Shown here: in pieces, positions 32,520-45,029 of the stretch
Layout of the letters: every line of letters starts with the position of its first letter
Position numbering within the stretch: position 1 is the first letter of the stretch
NCBI GenBank assembly: GCA_039707655.1
Contig: CM077676.1
Coordinates: forward strand, 454,078,379 to 454,142,378
Length of the DNA stretch: 64,000 nucleotides
Origin: Elymus sibiricus
Lineage: Eukaryota > Streptophyta > Magnoliopsida > Poales > Poaceae
Direction: 5' to 3'
Made by a program: the position numbers and the translations under genes
Notes under the pieces: generated by a model
Told to the model about the DNA's origin: nothing
What the model saw: the letters and a program-made list of their open reading frames with translations, nothing else
The model's database searches: none

Positions 32520-35500
32520 TTAAACGAAACCAGGAATCTCATCCGAAACAATGTCCAAAATGCAATCTGGTGGTGATGAGAGCCACACATGAGAAAGTTC
32601 ATCTCCCATCCCCACCTTAGCTAATCTATCAGCGGCGGCGTTTGCACTACGGCGAACCCACGAAATTCTAAATATATCAAAACTCCTAAGCATCGCCTTG
32701 ACCTCTTCCACGATCGGCCCAAGGGCAGAGAGGTTCTTCTCCTGGTTATTGAGCATCGATACCACACGTGACGAGTCGCTCTCCAGATGAAGCTTCAAAA
32801 CACCAATTCTTCTCGCCAGCTCGATCGCCTTCTTGCACGCAAGAAGCTCCACCATCTCCAGGTCGGACGCCGCTCCAAGGGAGTGACACGAGGCCGCCCG
32901 AAACGCACCAGCATGGTCACGCAGGACCACACCAACGCCCCCCTTCTCTCGATGTTTGGACACCGAGCCGTCGGCATTGGCTTTGATCCAGTCGACCTCC
33001 GGCGCCTCCCACGCTACCCTTGCCCTTGGCACCCTCGGCTTCACCTCCTTCTTGTGTATCTGTTCCCATTCTTTGACATATACAACCACTGTGTGGGATA
33101 TTTCATGTGGTTCAGCGATTTTACGCCCATCTCGCGCATCATTGCGCGCTAGCCACAAGTTATACACAGCTTGCACCATCACAGATTTCTCAAAGTCCGG
33201 CGCCTGTGCGAACCATTCCAGCAACCAACTAGCCAACTTGCTCTGGGAATCGCTGTTGCATGGTGGGTTGGCCACCGAGACTCCCAACTCCGAGCTAAGC
33301 CGCTTCCAAAAGCACACGGAGTGCGAACACCCCCAAAATCTATGGTAGCCGGTTTCTTCACGTCCACAAGCAACACAGAACACACCGGCCTTGATTCGTC
33401 GTCGCAACAATTCCGCTCCTGTAGCCAGGCCATTCTTCATCAGATGCCACATATGAATTTTAGATTTACCCGGTGCCGAGGTATCCCACAAGGACAGCCA
33501 CCCGCGGTGAGTAAGAGCAGCCGAAGAGGGCCCCGGCCGACTCAGTTTTGCTGCATTCAGTGCCATCCTCAGATGATAAGCTGACCTCACAGTGAAGATA
33601 CCATTTTTTGTGTAATTCCATGCAATATAGTCTTGAACTCCCGGGCCCCCAACAGCGATTTGTTTAATGTCAGTGGCATCATCCATAGAGAACATAGCCC
33701 GAACCTTGTTATCATCCCATGTAGCACCCGTATGATCCAAAAGGTCAGCCACCTTCACCACGCCATGGATGAATTCTGCGCCCAGTGGTAGCAGGCTCCC
33801 TTGGCGTGGGATCCATGGGTCGTGGTGAATGTTCACCGACGAGCCGTCTCCAATGCGCCATATGATGCCCTCTCGAAGTAGGTCTCTCCCATGTAGTATG
33901 GTCCTGAAAGTGTATGATCCACCAGATGGACAAGTGGCACTCATAATTGAGCTGTCACTAAAATACCGAGCTCGAAGAATCCTAGCGCAAAGAGAGTCCG
34001 GCACCTGCAAAATTCTCCATGCCTGCTTTCCCAATAAAGCTTTGTTAAATGCCTCTGGGTCACGGAAACCCATACCACCTGTGCGTTTAGACTGGCACAT
34101 CTTATCCCACGCAATCCAATGCACTTTCCTTTCACCATTCATTGCACCCCACCAGAATTTCGAGGAGATTGAAGTCAAGTTCTGGCACATCTTCTTCGAG
34201 AGGTGAAAACAACTCATGGTGAAAGTAGGTGTAGCCTGAAGGACAGATTTAACAAGCACTTCTCTGGCCTTCTTAGAAAGACCTTATCCTTTCCAACCCG
34301 TTACCTTGCCCTTGGAGCACTCCGTTACATATTTGAACGTGCCATCTTTGGATCTACCAACCACTGTTGGTAGACCCAAGTATCTCTCGCTAAGGGCTTC
34401 TTGTTCAATGCCTATAGCATGCTTCAGAACATCTTTTTGCTGCTGTCCACATCCTTTCCCGAAGAAAATGGACGACTTTTGGAGGTTGACTTTCTGCCCA
34501 GATGCTGCTTCATATCTAACCAAGATGTTCTTTAGCACATGAGCATTTTCCGAAGTGCCCTGCATAAACACTATACTATCATCTGCAAACAAAAGGGGCG
34601 TGACTTGGGGGGCCAGTGCTCCCAAAACCCACACCTTTAATACTGCCCTCTTCCTGTGCCTTCTTCAACATAGCTGAAAAACCTTCGACACAGAACAAAA
34701 ATAAATACGGGGATAGTGGATCCCCCTGTCTGAGGCCCCTCGAGAAACATCCACTCAACTCGGTCATAAGCCTTTGTCATATCCAGCTTCACGGCACACA
34801 AAGGTTTCTTCCGTTTCCGAGTTCTAATCGCATGCACACACTCATATGCCACAAGGACATTGTCCGTGATAAGCCTCCCCGGCACAAAAGCACTCTGTTC
34901 CTTGGAGATTAGCACCGGTAGGATCACCTTAAGCCTATTCGCAAGCACCTTTGCAGCAAGTTTGTACAAGACATTACACAAACTGATGGGTCGAAACTGC
35001 GAAAGCAACTCCGGTGAGTTGACCTTCGGTATCATCACTATCATAGTCGCATTAAAAGAGTCCGGAGTAGCGACACCTTCAAGAAAATCCCGGACCGCTC
35101 GACAAACATCCCCTCTCACCAACGGCCAGTGCCGTTGATAGAATAACGCGGTCAGCCCGTCCGGACCCGGGGCCTTCGTTGGTCCCATCTGAAACAGCGC
35201 GCATTCGATCTCCTCGTCTGTCACCCTAGCCGTGAGCTTGGCGTTCATCTCTTCCGACACAGCAGGATTAATGTTCTCCAGAAGCTCCTGCGCGCCCGCC
35301 GAGCCCTCTGATGTGAATAATGCCTCGTAGAACGTCGCTGCCATCTCCCGCATCTCCTCGTCTACCATACACCTCGAGCCGTCCACTCGCCGTAATGCAC
35401 GAACGGTGTTTTTCCTCTTCCTGTGAGAGGCCCGACCCTGGAAATACTTCGTGTTCTGGTCGCCGGCCTTCAGCCAATCCACACGTGAGCGCTGCCTGTA

Positions 35501-36535
35501 GTATACCTCCTCCCTGGCATATATCTCTCTCAGCTGGCCCTCGAGATCGCGCACCTCTAGTGAGGAACCCGACCCCAGTGCTCTCACCTTGGCCTCTTCG
35601 AGCTGCGCCTTGAGCTTTGAGATTTGTTTTCGAATGGACCCAAAGACAGCCCTACTCCACCTCTGCATGTCCGCTGATACGTGATGGATCTTGTCCCAGA
35701 CCGCCGCAATCCCCGAGGCTCCAGTGCTCGCCGCAGCCCACGCATCCGAGACCATGCGCTCATAATCATCGTGCTTAGTCCATGCCTCTTCATACCTGAA
35801 CGTACTTGCCCCTCTTTGCCTTTGTGTTGGAGCCGTCTCCAACACATGTACAAGAAGAGCCAAATGATCTGACTCCTCGGTGATGAGATGCTCAACATGG
35901 GTCTCCGGGAACATCTCCAGGAAAGCATCAGTGCATGTTGCACGATCTAGCCGGACCTGCACATTTGCGTCTCCATCTCTCCTAGCTATTATCACATGTA
36001 TATCTATATCCAGAGAAACCCAAGTCAGCCAGTCCACATTCCGCTAAACAGTCTCTGAAATCTTCCATCTGCGAGAAACTCCTCAAGTTGCCCCCTTGTT
36101 GGTCGGATTGGAACATGGCTTCATTGAAATCTCCCGCACAAAGCCAAGGGAGATTATCCTGTGTCCGCAAGTACCTTAACGCATCCCACGATTTTTCCTT
36201 TGCTCGGTGTCTGGTTCCCCATAGAATCCAGTGATCCTAAAGGTTTTACCCTCCAACACCACTTCAGCATCCAGAAAATATTGGCACCACGGCCCAATTG
36301 TTACCTGCACATGTTCTCTCCACCACAACGCGAGACCACCACTTTTACCCACACAATTCACAGCCACACCACTCCTGAATCCCATGCTCCCTTTCAGTTT
36401 CTCCATAGCCCTTGCACTCTTCTTTGTTTCACTCAAAAAGACCACTGCTGGGTTGTGGGACCTAATCAGGTCACGTAGTTCGCCAACTGTCGAGTCCAAC
36501 CCCAAGCCTCGACAGTTCCAGGCAAGCACATTCAT
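32520..36535 (-). pseudogene. LINE ORF2: endonuclease - reverse transcriptase - zf-RVT - RNase H, broken
   Basis: ORF2 carries out target-primed reverse transcription. The start is MNVLAWNCRGLG at 36535, an AP-endonuclease-like domain with VVFLSETKKS and GDFNEAM. The RT domain has [53 protein letters not shown] and [13 protein letters not shown]. Immediately after this the frame shifts and jumps to [14 protein letters not shown], so the segment normally between these blocks (about 50-60 residues) is deleted. LLFADDSIVF follows near 34600, then a zf-RVT region (GYHRFWGCSHS). A C-terminal RNase H (WIKANADGSVS, LESDSSRVVSML, SANAAADRLAK) ends at 32520. Further shifts or stops fall near 36176, 36000, 34640 and 34284. 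It cannot be active. Confidence 0.88.
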
Positions 36536-38144
36536 TGCTCCCGGCGGCCCCGGGATTCGGGGTCCGCCGATCTACTCTTATTATCTGAGATGCGTTCAAA
36601 CACTGAGGACGTTCTTTGCCTCGTATCGCAAATGAAAACAGCCGTATTGCCCCTCCTGCCCGGGTCACCCTTAGGCATCCACACCTGTCTTGGTCTCCTC
36701 TTCTTTCCCTCATGTTCGTAGCTCTCACGGAATACCTCCCTCTGCTTATTATCAAAGTCCTTCCTAGGCTTCCGTACGTAGCGACCCCTTGATCTTCCAT
36801 GCACCCCATGCATATCGGGTTGCCCCGGTGGACTAACCCGACCCGCATATTCATAGCGCTGCCCATGACCCGGCACTTTGTCCTTCCCCTTTCTCTCTCT
36901 TTCTGCTTCCCAGTTGTCATCTTGCTGCCGTTGAGACTGCTGCTCCATCAATTTTGCTCTAAGGCCATGCTCACGCCTGGATTCCAGATCATCCCGAAGA
37001 TCGCGATCCCTCAATGAACCACGTCTGTATCTGTCCTTACTTGGGCTCTCAACCTCTTCCCCGTACTTTCCATGCTTATCGCCTGTGCGATTCTCAGCAG
37101 AACGGGAGAAATCAGCGCCCAAGTTCCTCTTGGTGGGCAAATCCCTCACCCTCGGTTGCTCCTGTCTCCCATCAGAAGCTTCCCCAGCTCGAGAACTGCC
37201 CATACTATTGCCACTGCTAGCTGCTCCGCTTGCCGAGCCCTCCTTGCTTGTCGCATTTCGTCCTGGATCCGACCGCAGCCAGCTGCCCCACTGTGCCGTC
37301 GGTTCTACTGGAGGATCACACACGCCATTAACATGAACCAGCCGGCCACAGTCAAAGCAGAAGTGAGGAATCTTCTCATAGGAAAATCGAACCAAGTCCT
37401 CTCCTCATCATCACGCGGTTTCTTCAGAAAGAAACCTCTAACCAGTGGCTCGAAGACAGAAATCTTAGCTCGGACACGAAGTTGGTTCCCACGCGCAACA
37501 CCATCTCTATCCACATCAACTCTTACAATTTCACCCAACCAGTTACCAAGCGCCCTCCCAAAAGCTTCAGTCCTCTTATCAGGTGGTAGATCAGTCACCC
37601 TAACCCAGACATCTATCTTGTCGAAAATCATCTCCGAGGGCCTCTTGTCACCTTCATAGTCCTTCATCATCAGAACCGTAAAATCATATTGCCATGGACC
37701 ATTTTTTAGAACATGTCTCCAGTCACCCTCGCTGCCAAACTGCACTGAGAAGATTTTCGGTCCGATCTCTTTGAACTTAGCTTCCCGATGCAGACCCCAG
37801 GCCCTAGGCATGGTCTTCTCAAGCACCGTCATCTTCAACGGGCGCGGCGAGCAAACCTTGCCTACCGCCGCCCATCTGTGGCGTCTCTGGATGTCCGGAG
37901 TTGGATCTTCAAACACGAGTCCCTCTACTTCCTTCTCCATCAGGACCATCCCGCCAAGTCTCGCCGAAAGGCTTGCCGACGGGTCCGGAGTTTTGCTCTC
38001 CGCAGGCGATTTGGACTCTCCCTGACTAGCAGATCCGGCCACCCTCCTCGCCGGCGGCGTCGCCGTCGACTTGGCTGGGGTCGTCCTCGAGTTCATCGGA
38101 GTAGCCGTCGGCGCCTTTCCATCTACACCCCCCGCCATCAGCAC
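36532..38144 (-). pseudogene. LINE ORF1 (DUF4283-like, CCHC zinc knuckle), frameshifted
   Basis: RNA-binding partner of ORF2. The N-terminal frame, from MAGGVDGKAP, has FSVQFGSEGDWRHVLKNGPW and DKIDVWVRVTDLPPDKRTEA, the DUF4283-like fold. About 37395-37400 a one-base shift moves the frame to YEKIPHFCFDCGRLVHVNGVC, a CCHC-type knuckle region. An Arg/Asp/Gly-rich tail follows, ending at 36532 and overlapping the ORF2 start by 4 bases. The single shift is the only break I see in ORF1. Confidence 0.8.
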
Positions 38145-38323
38145 CGCTGCAGGGCAGGCTTGTAGGCTCGCCGGCCCGTGACCAGAGGAGCGCCGTCGCT
38201 GCCCTAGATCACCGCCGGAATCAAGCCACCCCCGTCACCGAAACCCTAACCCTAGCGCAGCCGCACGGTCGCCTCGCGATCGCCAGCTATCGCCTTAGAG
38301 CATCGTAACGTGGTGGACCCACC

Positions 38324-38640
38324 GTAACATTGAGCATGTTGAAGCCTGGGCGGTATGGCATGCTGTACTTTTTGCAAAAGATTCAGGATTTGACAGGGTC
38401 ATCTTAGCTTCAGACTGTCTTTCTTCTTTGGTTAACAAGCTGAACTCATCATTGTGCAACTCCATGACATCAAATTGAAGGCTGAAACTCTGAGTTCGTT
38501 TTATTTTACACATGGTATCGCTCAGTCTGCAATACATGATGCCGGCCTTGTGTGCGTCAGTAAGGCGCCGGAGCTGTTCCGTGTCCTCCTCTGTACTGTT
38601 GTTCAATCACAATTATCTATTGTTCAATGTCCTCCTCTGT
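38324..38640 (+). pseudogene. RNase H-like fragment at the LINE target
   Basis: Plus-strand frame NIEHVEAWAVWHAVLFAKDS, then GFDRVILASDCLSSLVNKLN, matches the RNase H domain (RVT_3 type) found at the C-terminus of plant LINE ORF2 and related genes. It is followed by a stop and a frameshift, and the left part is separated by the LINE. It is an older retroelement relic. Confidence 0.65.
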
Positions 38641-39671
38641 ACTGAACAAGCTTTGTTGCATCAATAGAACGCTGTTGATTATATGAACAAAACTCTGTTT
38701 AATTCAACCTCTTCAGAATTGGAGTTATTGAGATTCTTCCGATTCTAGCTTCGGCTCTAATTCTTTGCTGAACCGACAACAAATTCATCTCGATGCCGAA
38801 CCGTTTTACTTCATCTTTCAAGAGCTGGCAAATGTATACGAGCAGAGAGGGTTTGAGCTTCTATCAGTACAGATTTTATTTTGGGCATAAAAATGCTCCT
38901 CACTATATTTAATTAAATAGCTGGGAAAGTCAATTCCTTCATAATGGACTTGTAGGCTGTAGCACAAGGGCTCACAACTTCTTTTGGGGAAATGACCTGA
39001 ATTTATTAACTAAAAAAAACAAATTACACAGGACTGAAGAAATTGAACCATACACGGACAAGAAAGGCCTCAGATATAACCTCAAATTTCTTCAAACATT
39101 GGTTGTCACGGACAAAAAAAAAAGACCCTGGTTTACAGTTAATTTTAGATCGTCTAGTTTGGTTTTGGTGCCTCACCTTCTGAACATGACAACATCAGTA
39201 GCTGTCCTTGCATTTGCAGAAACGGCGTCGCCACAATGCAGTGCAGCCCACCCACCAATGGTGTTCTCATCAGGGGGCGCAGATCCGTTTACGACCAGGC
39301 CCGCTGTCATCACCCTCATCTTTCAGGTGTTGTCGACACACTGAACCTGGTGATCAGCAAATATGCTGCTGGGCAACCCCAGGATTTCGGTTGGTATTCG
39401 CCCAAACAAACCACAAATTTGTTGCAATGCCAAACCAAACTGGGGTAAGATGGCAGGTAGCAAAATTTATGCAGATGTTTTGTATAGCTTGAAGATTTGA
39501 TAGCTTAGCATACACTTTGAAGAGGTATTTTATTTTTCACCCGGATAGGCGAACCTAGAGACAGCTTTACTTCTTCCCTTTTGAGTAATATAAAATCCAT
39601 CCTTTGTCGAAAAGAAAGCTTTACTTCTTCCCAGCTTTTCATCATTAGAGGAAAAGGTAACAAAGTTTACT
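38641..39671. other. Intergenic, nothing recognised
   Basis: Balanced to AT-rich sequence without a supported gene. A stretch beginning tgaatttattaactaaaa near 39000 resembles the 3' end of a minus-strand LINE but lacks coding support. Confidence 0.35.
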
Positions 39672-39699
39672 GGGGGGGGGGGGGGGGGGGGGGGGGGGG
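39672..39699. repeat. Uninterrupted 28-G homopolymer
   Basis: Twenty-eight consecutive G residues. Homopolymers of this length are rare in plant DNA. It may be a true unstable G tract or an assembly or sequencing artefact. Confidence 0.95.
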
Positions 39700-39792
39700 T
39701 CCAGGTAGTACATAGGAATAATCACAGTGAAGAGAACATAGGTGAGGTTAAACAGACACCAGGGGATTACTTCTGAGCAAGATAGCATCCCA

Positions 39793-40290
39793 CTACGATC
39801 TACTAATAATCTGCAGGCAATGATGGCACTCGCTAATGATGGTGCTGAAGAGATCCTGCGTCTTGCTGGACCAAAGAAGCCTCCGTTGCTGCAGGAAAAT
39901 CAATACATGAACGATAACGTCAGTCAATTGGATGTTCCAAAGAGCCCTCCAAACCGCTGTAATCCCAAACCAAAGATAATCGATGCTCCCAGTCAGCTCA
40001 GATTTCAGCCAATTCCAACCCAAAACCTCCCCAACAAAAAGAGCAGACAAAGATAGCAATGGGAAAGCAAAACAAAAGATGATCAGTTGTTTCGGTTTCC
40101 CCGCACAGGGGGTAATTGCTATCTGTAGGCCAATGTCTATGAAGTATTTGTTGTCTTGTAAGGATTCTATTCTATCATGGACAACCTGCCATGTTAAAAC
40201 CCAGATCTTCAAAGGAATTTTTAGCTTCCAGAGTTCGATCAAATATTGGGGTTTGGACTCCCAGGTGGGAAAGCCAACGATACATAGATT
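39793..40290 (-). pseudogene. LINE ORF2 relic (zf-RVT region)
   Basis: Minus-strand frame YLIELWKLKIPLKIWVLTWQ, then a degraded Cys region (ITPCAGKPKQLIIFCFAFPL) and LGWNWLKSEL / ITAVWRALWN. These follow the order of the reverse-transcriptase zinc-binding region and the segment after it. Key Cys/His residues are mostly lost. It is an old fragment downstream of the F-box gene. Confidence 0.6.
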
Positions 40291-40689
40291 TTGTGGTATA
40301 TGTTTTGTTAACAATGAGCTCCCATTACAGCTTCACTTCTTTCAAGAGTTGGCAAATGTACATATAGAGATGCAAGTTTGTTTGAATTTTCACAGACTCG
40401 GGTTCTTTCATTAGCTCCAATAATAGCACACCAGGACAAATAGTCCTCTTACAGGTTGAAGCAATACATCATTAAAAAGGAAGGAAAAGGAACGAATGCA
40501 TTGGACACACATAGATTGATTGTTCTTTTTTCTCTTTAATAAAGGTGTGAAGCCATGAATAGTAACCAAAACAGCCACTACAGAAGCATTATACATCAAC
40601 GAATAAACTTCTCCCAGCTACACTGAACTACTGCAGAATGAACTACCGAAGATTATTCAATATTAGTACAAGATGGGAAAAAGATTGGT

Positions 40690-42799
40690 TTACTCACTGT
40701 GAAGGGAGGCACCTAAGACGGTGATCACCTTACCGAAGCGCTCCGAGGTGACCTGTGCCCACTCACAGACCCCTGGTAAGATTTCGCCGAGGTCAGTATT
40801 CCACTCGGAACAATCACCCACCCATACTTTGTCTGTGATCCTTGGTTCTATTATCAGCTGCTCAAGAACAGAAGCATTTCTCAAGATACAGCATGCCAGC
40901 TCAATCTGAGCCTTGTAACATCGAAAAACGCTCATGAAGACCGTCTTGAGATGATCATGGCGGCGCATACCTGCCACCTCACCGCTGGAGAAACCACTGG
41001 ATATCGCACAGAGCATCTGCATTGGAAGCTTGCAATCATTGGTCAAACTAATAAAAATACAGTTTTTTTTTCTTGAAGGTCCATATATTAATCTTTTTAA
41101 ATAAATAAAATTGCACTCACATGCAAGTGCAATGTCTCCAGTCCGGGTGCAACATCCAAACAATTGGCCAGTTGAAGAACTCCATTATCAGCATTTGGGT
41201 CGTTAGAGTTGACAATTAATTGACAAGTCATATGCCTCAAATGCAAAAACATTCCCTGTTGTCTTGTTGGCAGCTTCTGCAACTGAAACATGACACGAAC
41301 AAATAAGATGCTGCTGACAGTAACACCAAGTTTGAAGAACTATGAGGTGAGCAAAAGAAAAAAAGACCAGCTAACCTGTGCATATTCTGATATGAAAGCT
41401 TGCACATTTAATGTCTTCACTGGCAAAATGCTTGGAACTGCAGTGAATGCATGTGCCAGTGCTTTAGTGCCATTAAACTTTATTGTTGCCTTCTCTAGTT
41501 TTGAGCAACCATGAAGCACTATAGGGATCACTCGCCCTTTGTACTCAAAATGGGCAAGATTAGTAGCATGAAACTCAACCAACTGGACGTCCATTCTGGC
41601 AATCAGCAAACGTTGAAGTTTATCAAGTTTGTGTGGTATGATTAAGTCATCCAAACCATAGCAACAGATGATCTGTAAGTCCTCAAGTCCTGAACATTTT
41701 GCTAGCAAGCCTGGAAAATCTCCTAATATCTTAACAAATTCCAGAACAAGCCTTCTGAGTATTGTAAAGCCAAATATTCCTGAGTTTGGCTTTATAGAAA
41801 CACTGGCGAGAAATAAGGACTGCACAAATGAGCAACCTTGTGAATCTAAGGCCTCAAGAGGGAAGTGGTGAAATTCGAATGGCAGATAAGTATTCTTCAG
41901 ATTAAAATCGATTATATTTGCCTTTGATGAAGCGGCAAACCCAATCCACCTGTCAAGATGATCAGAGTACTCTTTGTGCATGCCGCACCTGACACTGAAC
42001 TTATTGATTCCTATCCCACTATGCTGCTGAATAACCAAATTTACAGTCTCAATGAACTTTGCTCGTTTCATTTTGGTACTATCCTGACCAGCGAACTCGT
42101 CCTCGGTGTCAAAATCCGGATCACTGGGACCATCAAAACATAGATTACAGTGGAATGTCCAGAGCATTCTCCAACTTCTTGAAACAATGCTTGTCCTCAC
42201 GGCCTCTTTCAGTGGCAGCAGTGACATTATAACAGGTTGAACCTCCTGCAACAAGAAAGTAGCTGAATATTTGGGCGGGGTGAATTTTGACTAGAACTAA
42301 CTGCCACTGGTAGACACAATGAGCTGAAAGTGCATATATTTTGAAAGAGAAATCTGATGCAAACTGCAATTTTTTGCTGTAGTTTCACTTAGTCCTTCAT
42401 GATCTTTTTCAGAAAGTTGTTCCTATTCATCCTGATAACAAGTTAAGCAAGATGACCTAAAACATCGAGCCCCACTTAAAAAAAATCATGAAGTGGGTAA
42501 TAGTTGAAGCCCCCAGGCAACAACTCAGAGCACCGAATCTTTTTGCCCCAGAGGTTCAGATCCGTGGAGAACACAGCAGGCATCACACCAAAGAACAATT
42601 ATTTCAGTAAACACTTTATTTCCCTTGCTGTAATGGAAGGGGGGTAACAGAGGAACTGAACTGAACTGAACTGACGGAATGGAAGTTACCAGCCACTTAC
42701 CACGGGCAGGTCCTCCATCCGGAAGGATGGCGCGTCGGCGGCGCCGTGCTGGAGCTCCAGCCTGGTCAGCTTGCCCGCTGCCGCCGCCGCCTCTTCCAT
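40690..42799 (-). CDS. F-box protein with LRR-like region and FBD domain
   Basis: Predicted substrate-recognition subunit of an SCF (Skp1-Cullin-F-box) ubiquitin ligase. Four exons by eye: 42701-42799, 41376-42245, 41121-41282, 40690-41016, with GT-AG introns all in phase 0. The frame of 485 codons plus stop is open throughout. The F-box spans exons 1 and 2: MEDLPVEVQPVIMSLLPLKE, then AVRTSIVSRSWRMLW (about residues 28-62). A leucine-rich region follows (FPLEALDSQGCSFVQSLFLA, GLEDLQIICCYGLDDL). The C-terminal FBD-like segment reads HDHLKTVFMSVFRCYKAQIE, then LACCILRNASVLEQLIIEP. The start at 42799 is preceded by acceptor-like ctgcag, and donor-like aag|gtaagc near 42923 suggests a 5'-UTR intron at 42809-42922. 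Length and order fit the plant F-box/FBD/LRR family. No break is seen; target unknown. Confidence 0.88.
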
Positions 42800-43070
42800 G
42801 GGCTGCTGCAGTGAGGGAGGATCGACGGGTTAATGGCGAAAGGAACTCCGCATCCGCAATCGGTCGATCTGCCAGAAACACCTACGGTGAAGGAGAGGGG
42901 AGAGGATGATAGCGCAGCTTACCTTGTGATCTAGTGGAGAAGGAGGAGGTGGGGGAGGGGGAGCTGATTCGTCTTCCCGGCTCCGGCCATCCCTGCTGCT
43001 CCACTCTGCTCTCCCTTCTGGACGACGCTCTGCAACGCAATGGAACTGGAGGTGCCCAGCGTTGTACTGG
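42800..43070 (-). other. Probable 5' UTR and UTR intron of the F-box gene
   Basis: On the minus strand, cacaag|gtaagctgcg (donor near 42922) and ctcactgcag|cagcccatgg (acceptor near 42809) bracket a likely intron of about 114 bp. The first noncoding exon would lie at roughly 42923-43050. No clear TATA box was identified. Confidence 0.5.
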
Positions 43071-43249
43071 CCCAGAAACAAATTTTATTTTGCGAGAAAA
43101 GTACTGACCCAGAAACCTGATGAGTTTTCGAACCATTTCTTTGCTCGATTGCAAAAAAACACCTGTTACAACGTGGATATACATAGAATATCACTGCATA
43201 CATGTTAACAAGACGTCTTGCTCCGGACAAAAATATAGCCTCCAACCAG

Positions 43250-44050
43250 AAGATAAATCTATATTAATAAAACACACATGACTTTGACTTTAAACATTGC
43301 CAATTCAAGTATATGTATTTTCTTAAAATGGAGATGACATGTAATTTGACAATAAGTCACATATATCTTTACCTAACGTCACATGAGAATCCAAAGGACG
43401 TAAATGACAAAGCCGCTTTTACTCGGATCACTAATCAAGAGGTCTCGGCCATGTGTCCAAAGCCAAACAACTAGTCTTCATCCACCGGTTGAGAGGCAGG
43501 GCAATAATACTCCCATAATGTCATCATTGTACATTTATAAATATGGTCTAGCATATTAGTTCCAGATCCATAATTAACCGAGAGTGCTAGCAGGGCAAAC
43601 AAAACCTAACGTTCGCATGATTTATAGTACTAAATTTGCCTCCTCTTCTTTTCTTCCTGTAAAATGGTAGGAGCACACGAAGGCAACTGAATCATAACCA
43701 AGCCGAGATAACAGGGGTGAGGCGGATAACAGATGGCGGCAGTTGCAGAGCCCCAAAAGCTAAGTCATTTCCCACGGGAGCCCCAAGGAAGACATAATCA
43801 TGTTGCTGACACCCATGGAGCAAGAAATAATCAAGATATGTCTCGTACACTATTTAGACAAATTGTACCACTTTTTGTAGAGACAATCTATCTAAAAAAT
43901 ATTCAACTGATCAATATTACAACTTACCAAAGTATGTATTGTAGATACTCGTGCATGTTAGACACTGCATACACTCTAGAAACATCTATTTAGTCGCATC
44001 TAAACTAGTTGGTCTTCACCTTAGCAATATCTATCAAGTTACTTGATTGA
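43250..44050. other. Intergenic upstream of the F-box gene
   Basis: AT-rich sequence, nothing recognised. It may contain promoter elements of the F-box gene but none is distinctive. Confidence 0.35.
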
Positions 44051-44055
44051 TACAC

Positions 44056-44455
44056 TATAAAACACTACCCGATTCTCTTGATATTTTAGGAATACAATGA
44101 GAAAGGATACATACAAATACAATATAATCATTAAATGTGTAGTTTATTTATGGAATATTTTGATAATATTGAATTGATCAAATCTAATACTATAAAACAC
44201 TACCCGATTCTCTTGATATTTAGGAATACAATGAGAAAGGATACATACAAATACAATATAATCATTAAATGTGTAGTTTATTTATGGAATATTTTGATAA
44301 TATTGAATTGATCAAATCTAATACTATAAAACACTACCCGATTCTCTTGATATTTAGGAATACAATGAGAAAGGATACATACAAATACAATAATCATTGA
44401 ATGTGTAGTTTATTTGTGGAATATTTTGATAATATTGAATTGCTCAAATCTATGA
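44056..44455. repeat. Three tandem copies of a ~134-bp unit
   Basis: The unit starts tataaaacactacccgattc at 44056, 44191 and 44325. Copies are nearly identical, with one-base and few-base indels, and end near ttgaattg(a/c)tcaaatct. Strong similarity implies recent duplication. Confidence 0.93.
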
Positions 44456-45029
44456 TGAAATCCATTTTAACAAAAAAACTTTCTTAAGCATCCACTTTTT
44501 TTGTTGCAAAATGACGCATTTCACATAGCACTAGAAACGTATTTCTAATGACAAATAGTAGAAATGTATGCATTTTATAATAATATATGAGTTTGTTTAC
44601 ATTCTTAATGTTAATAGTTATAACTAAAAGTACTATTAATATAGTATGTCAAAAGCAATATACATTTGATAACAAGATAGTTAGGAAGTAGAAAAATTCA
44701 GTATAAACAGAGGATTACATATTACTGCACTAGTGAAAGTGTGAATGACAACATGGTCGACAATTTTGTGTCACACACTCCAATTCTGTCACCATCGTTT
44801 AGATGCTGCTTCACGAGGTCGACGTTTGGCGAAGACCCAACAACCAAGAGCGAAATGTAATGTATTAATCTTTAATTTAATGTGTTCTGTAAACCATGTG
44901 TAATGTAGGTGCACTTAAAAATATGCGTTATGAGTTAATATGCACAGTGCATGGTTGTGGCTATCCGTCGAGCTCTAATGACTGAAATCTTCACACTTTT
45001 TGTTTGAATTTTACATACAGTTCGTCCCA
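44456..45029. other. Intergenic, nothing recognised
   Basis: AT-rich sequence without gene or identifiable element, leading into the dispersed repeat copy B. Confidence 0.35.

Larger units (their letters stand above)
32487..38323 (-). mobile_element. Near full-length LINE
   Basis: Minus-strand non-LTR retrotransposon of 5.8 kb. Its tail is the T run at 32487-32494. Target duplication gtaacattgagcatg is at 32472-32486 and 38324-38338, a perfect 15-bp match. It has both ORF1 (nucleic-acid binding) and ORF2 (endonuclease, RT, zf-RVT, RNase H). Its GC-rich 5' leader starts around 38320. It inserted into an older RNase H-like relic. Confidence 0.92.
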
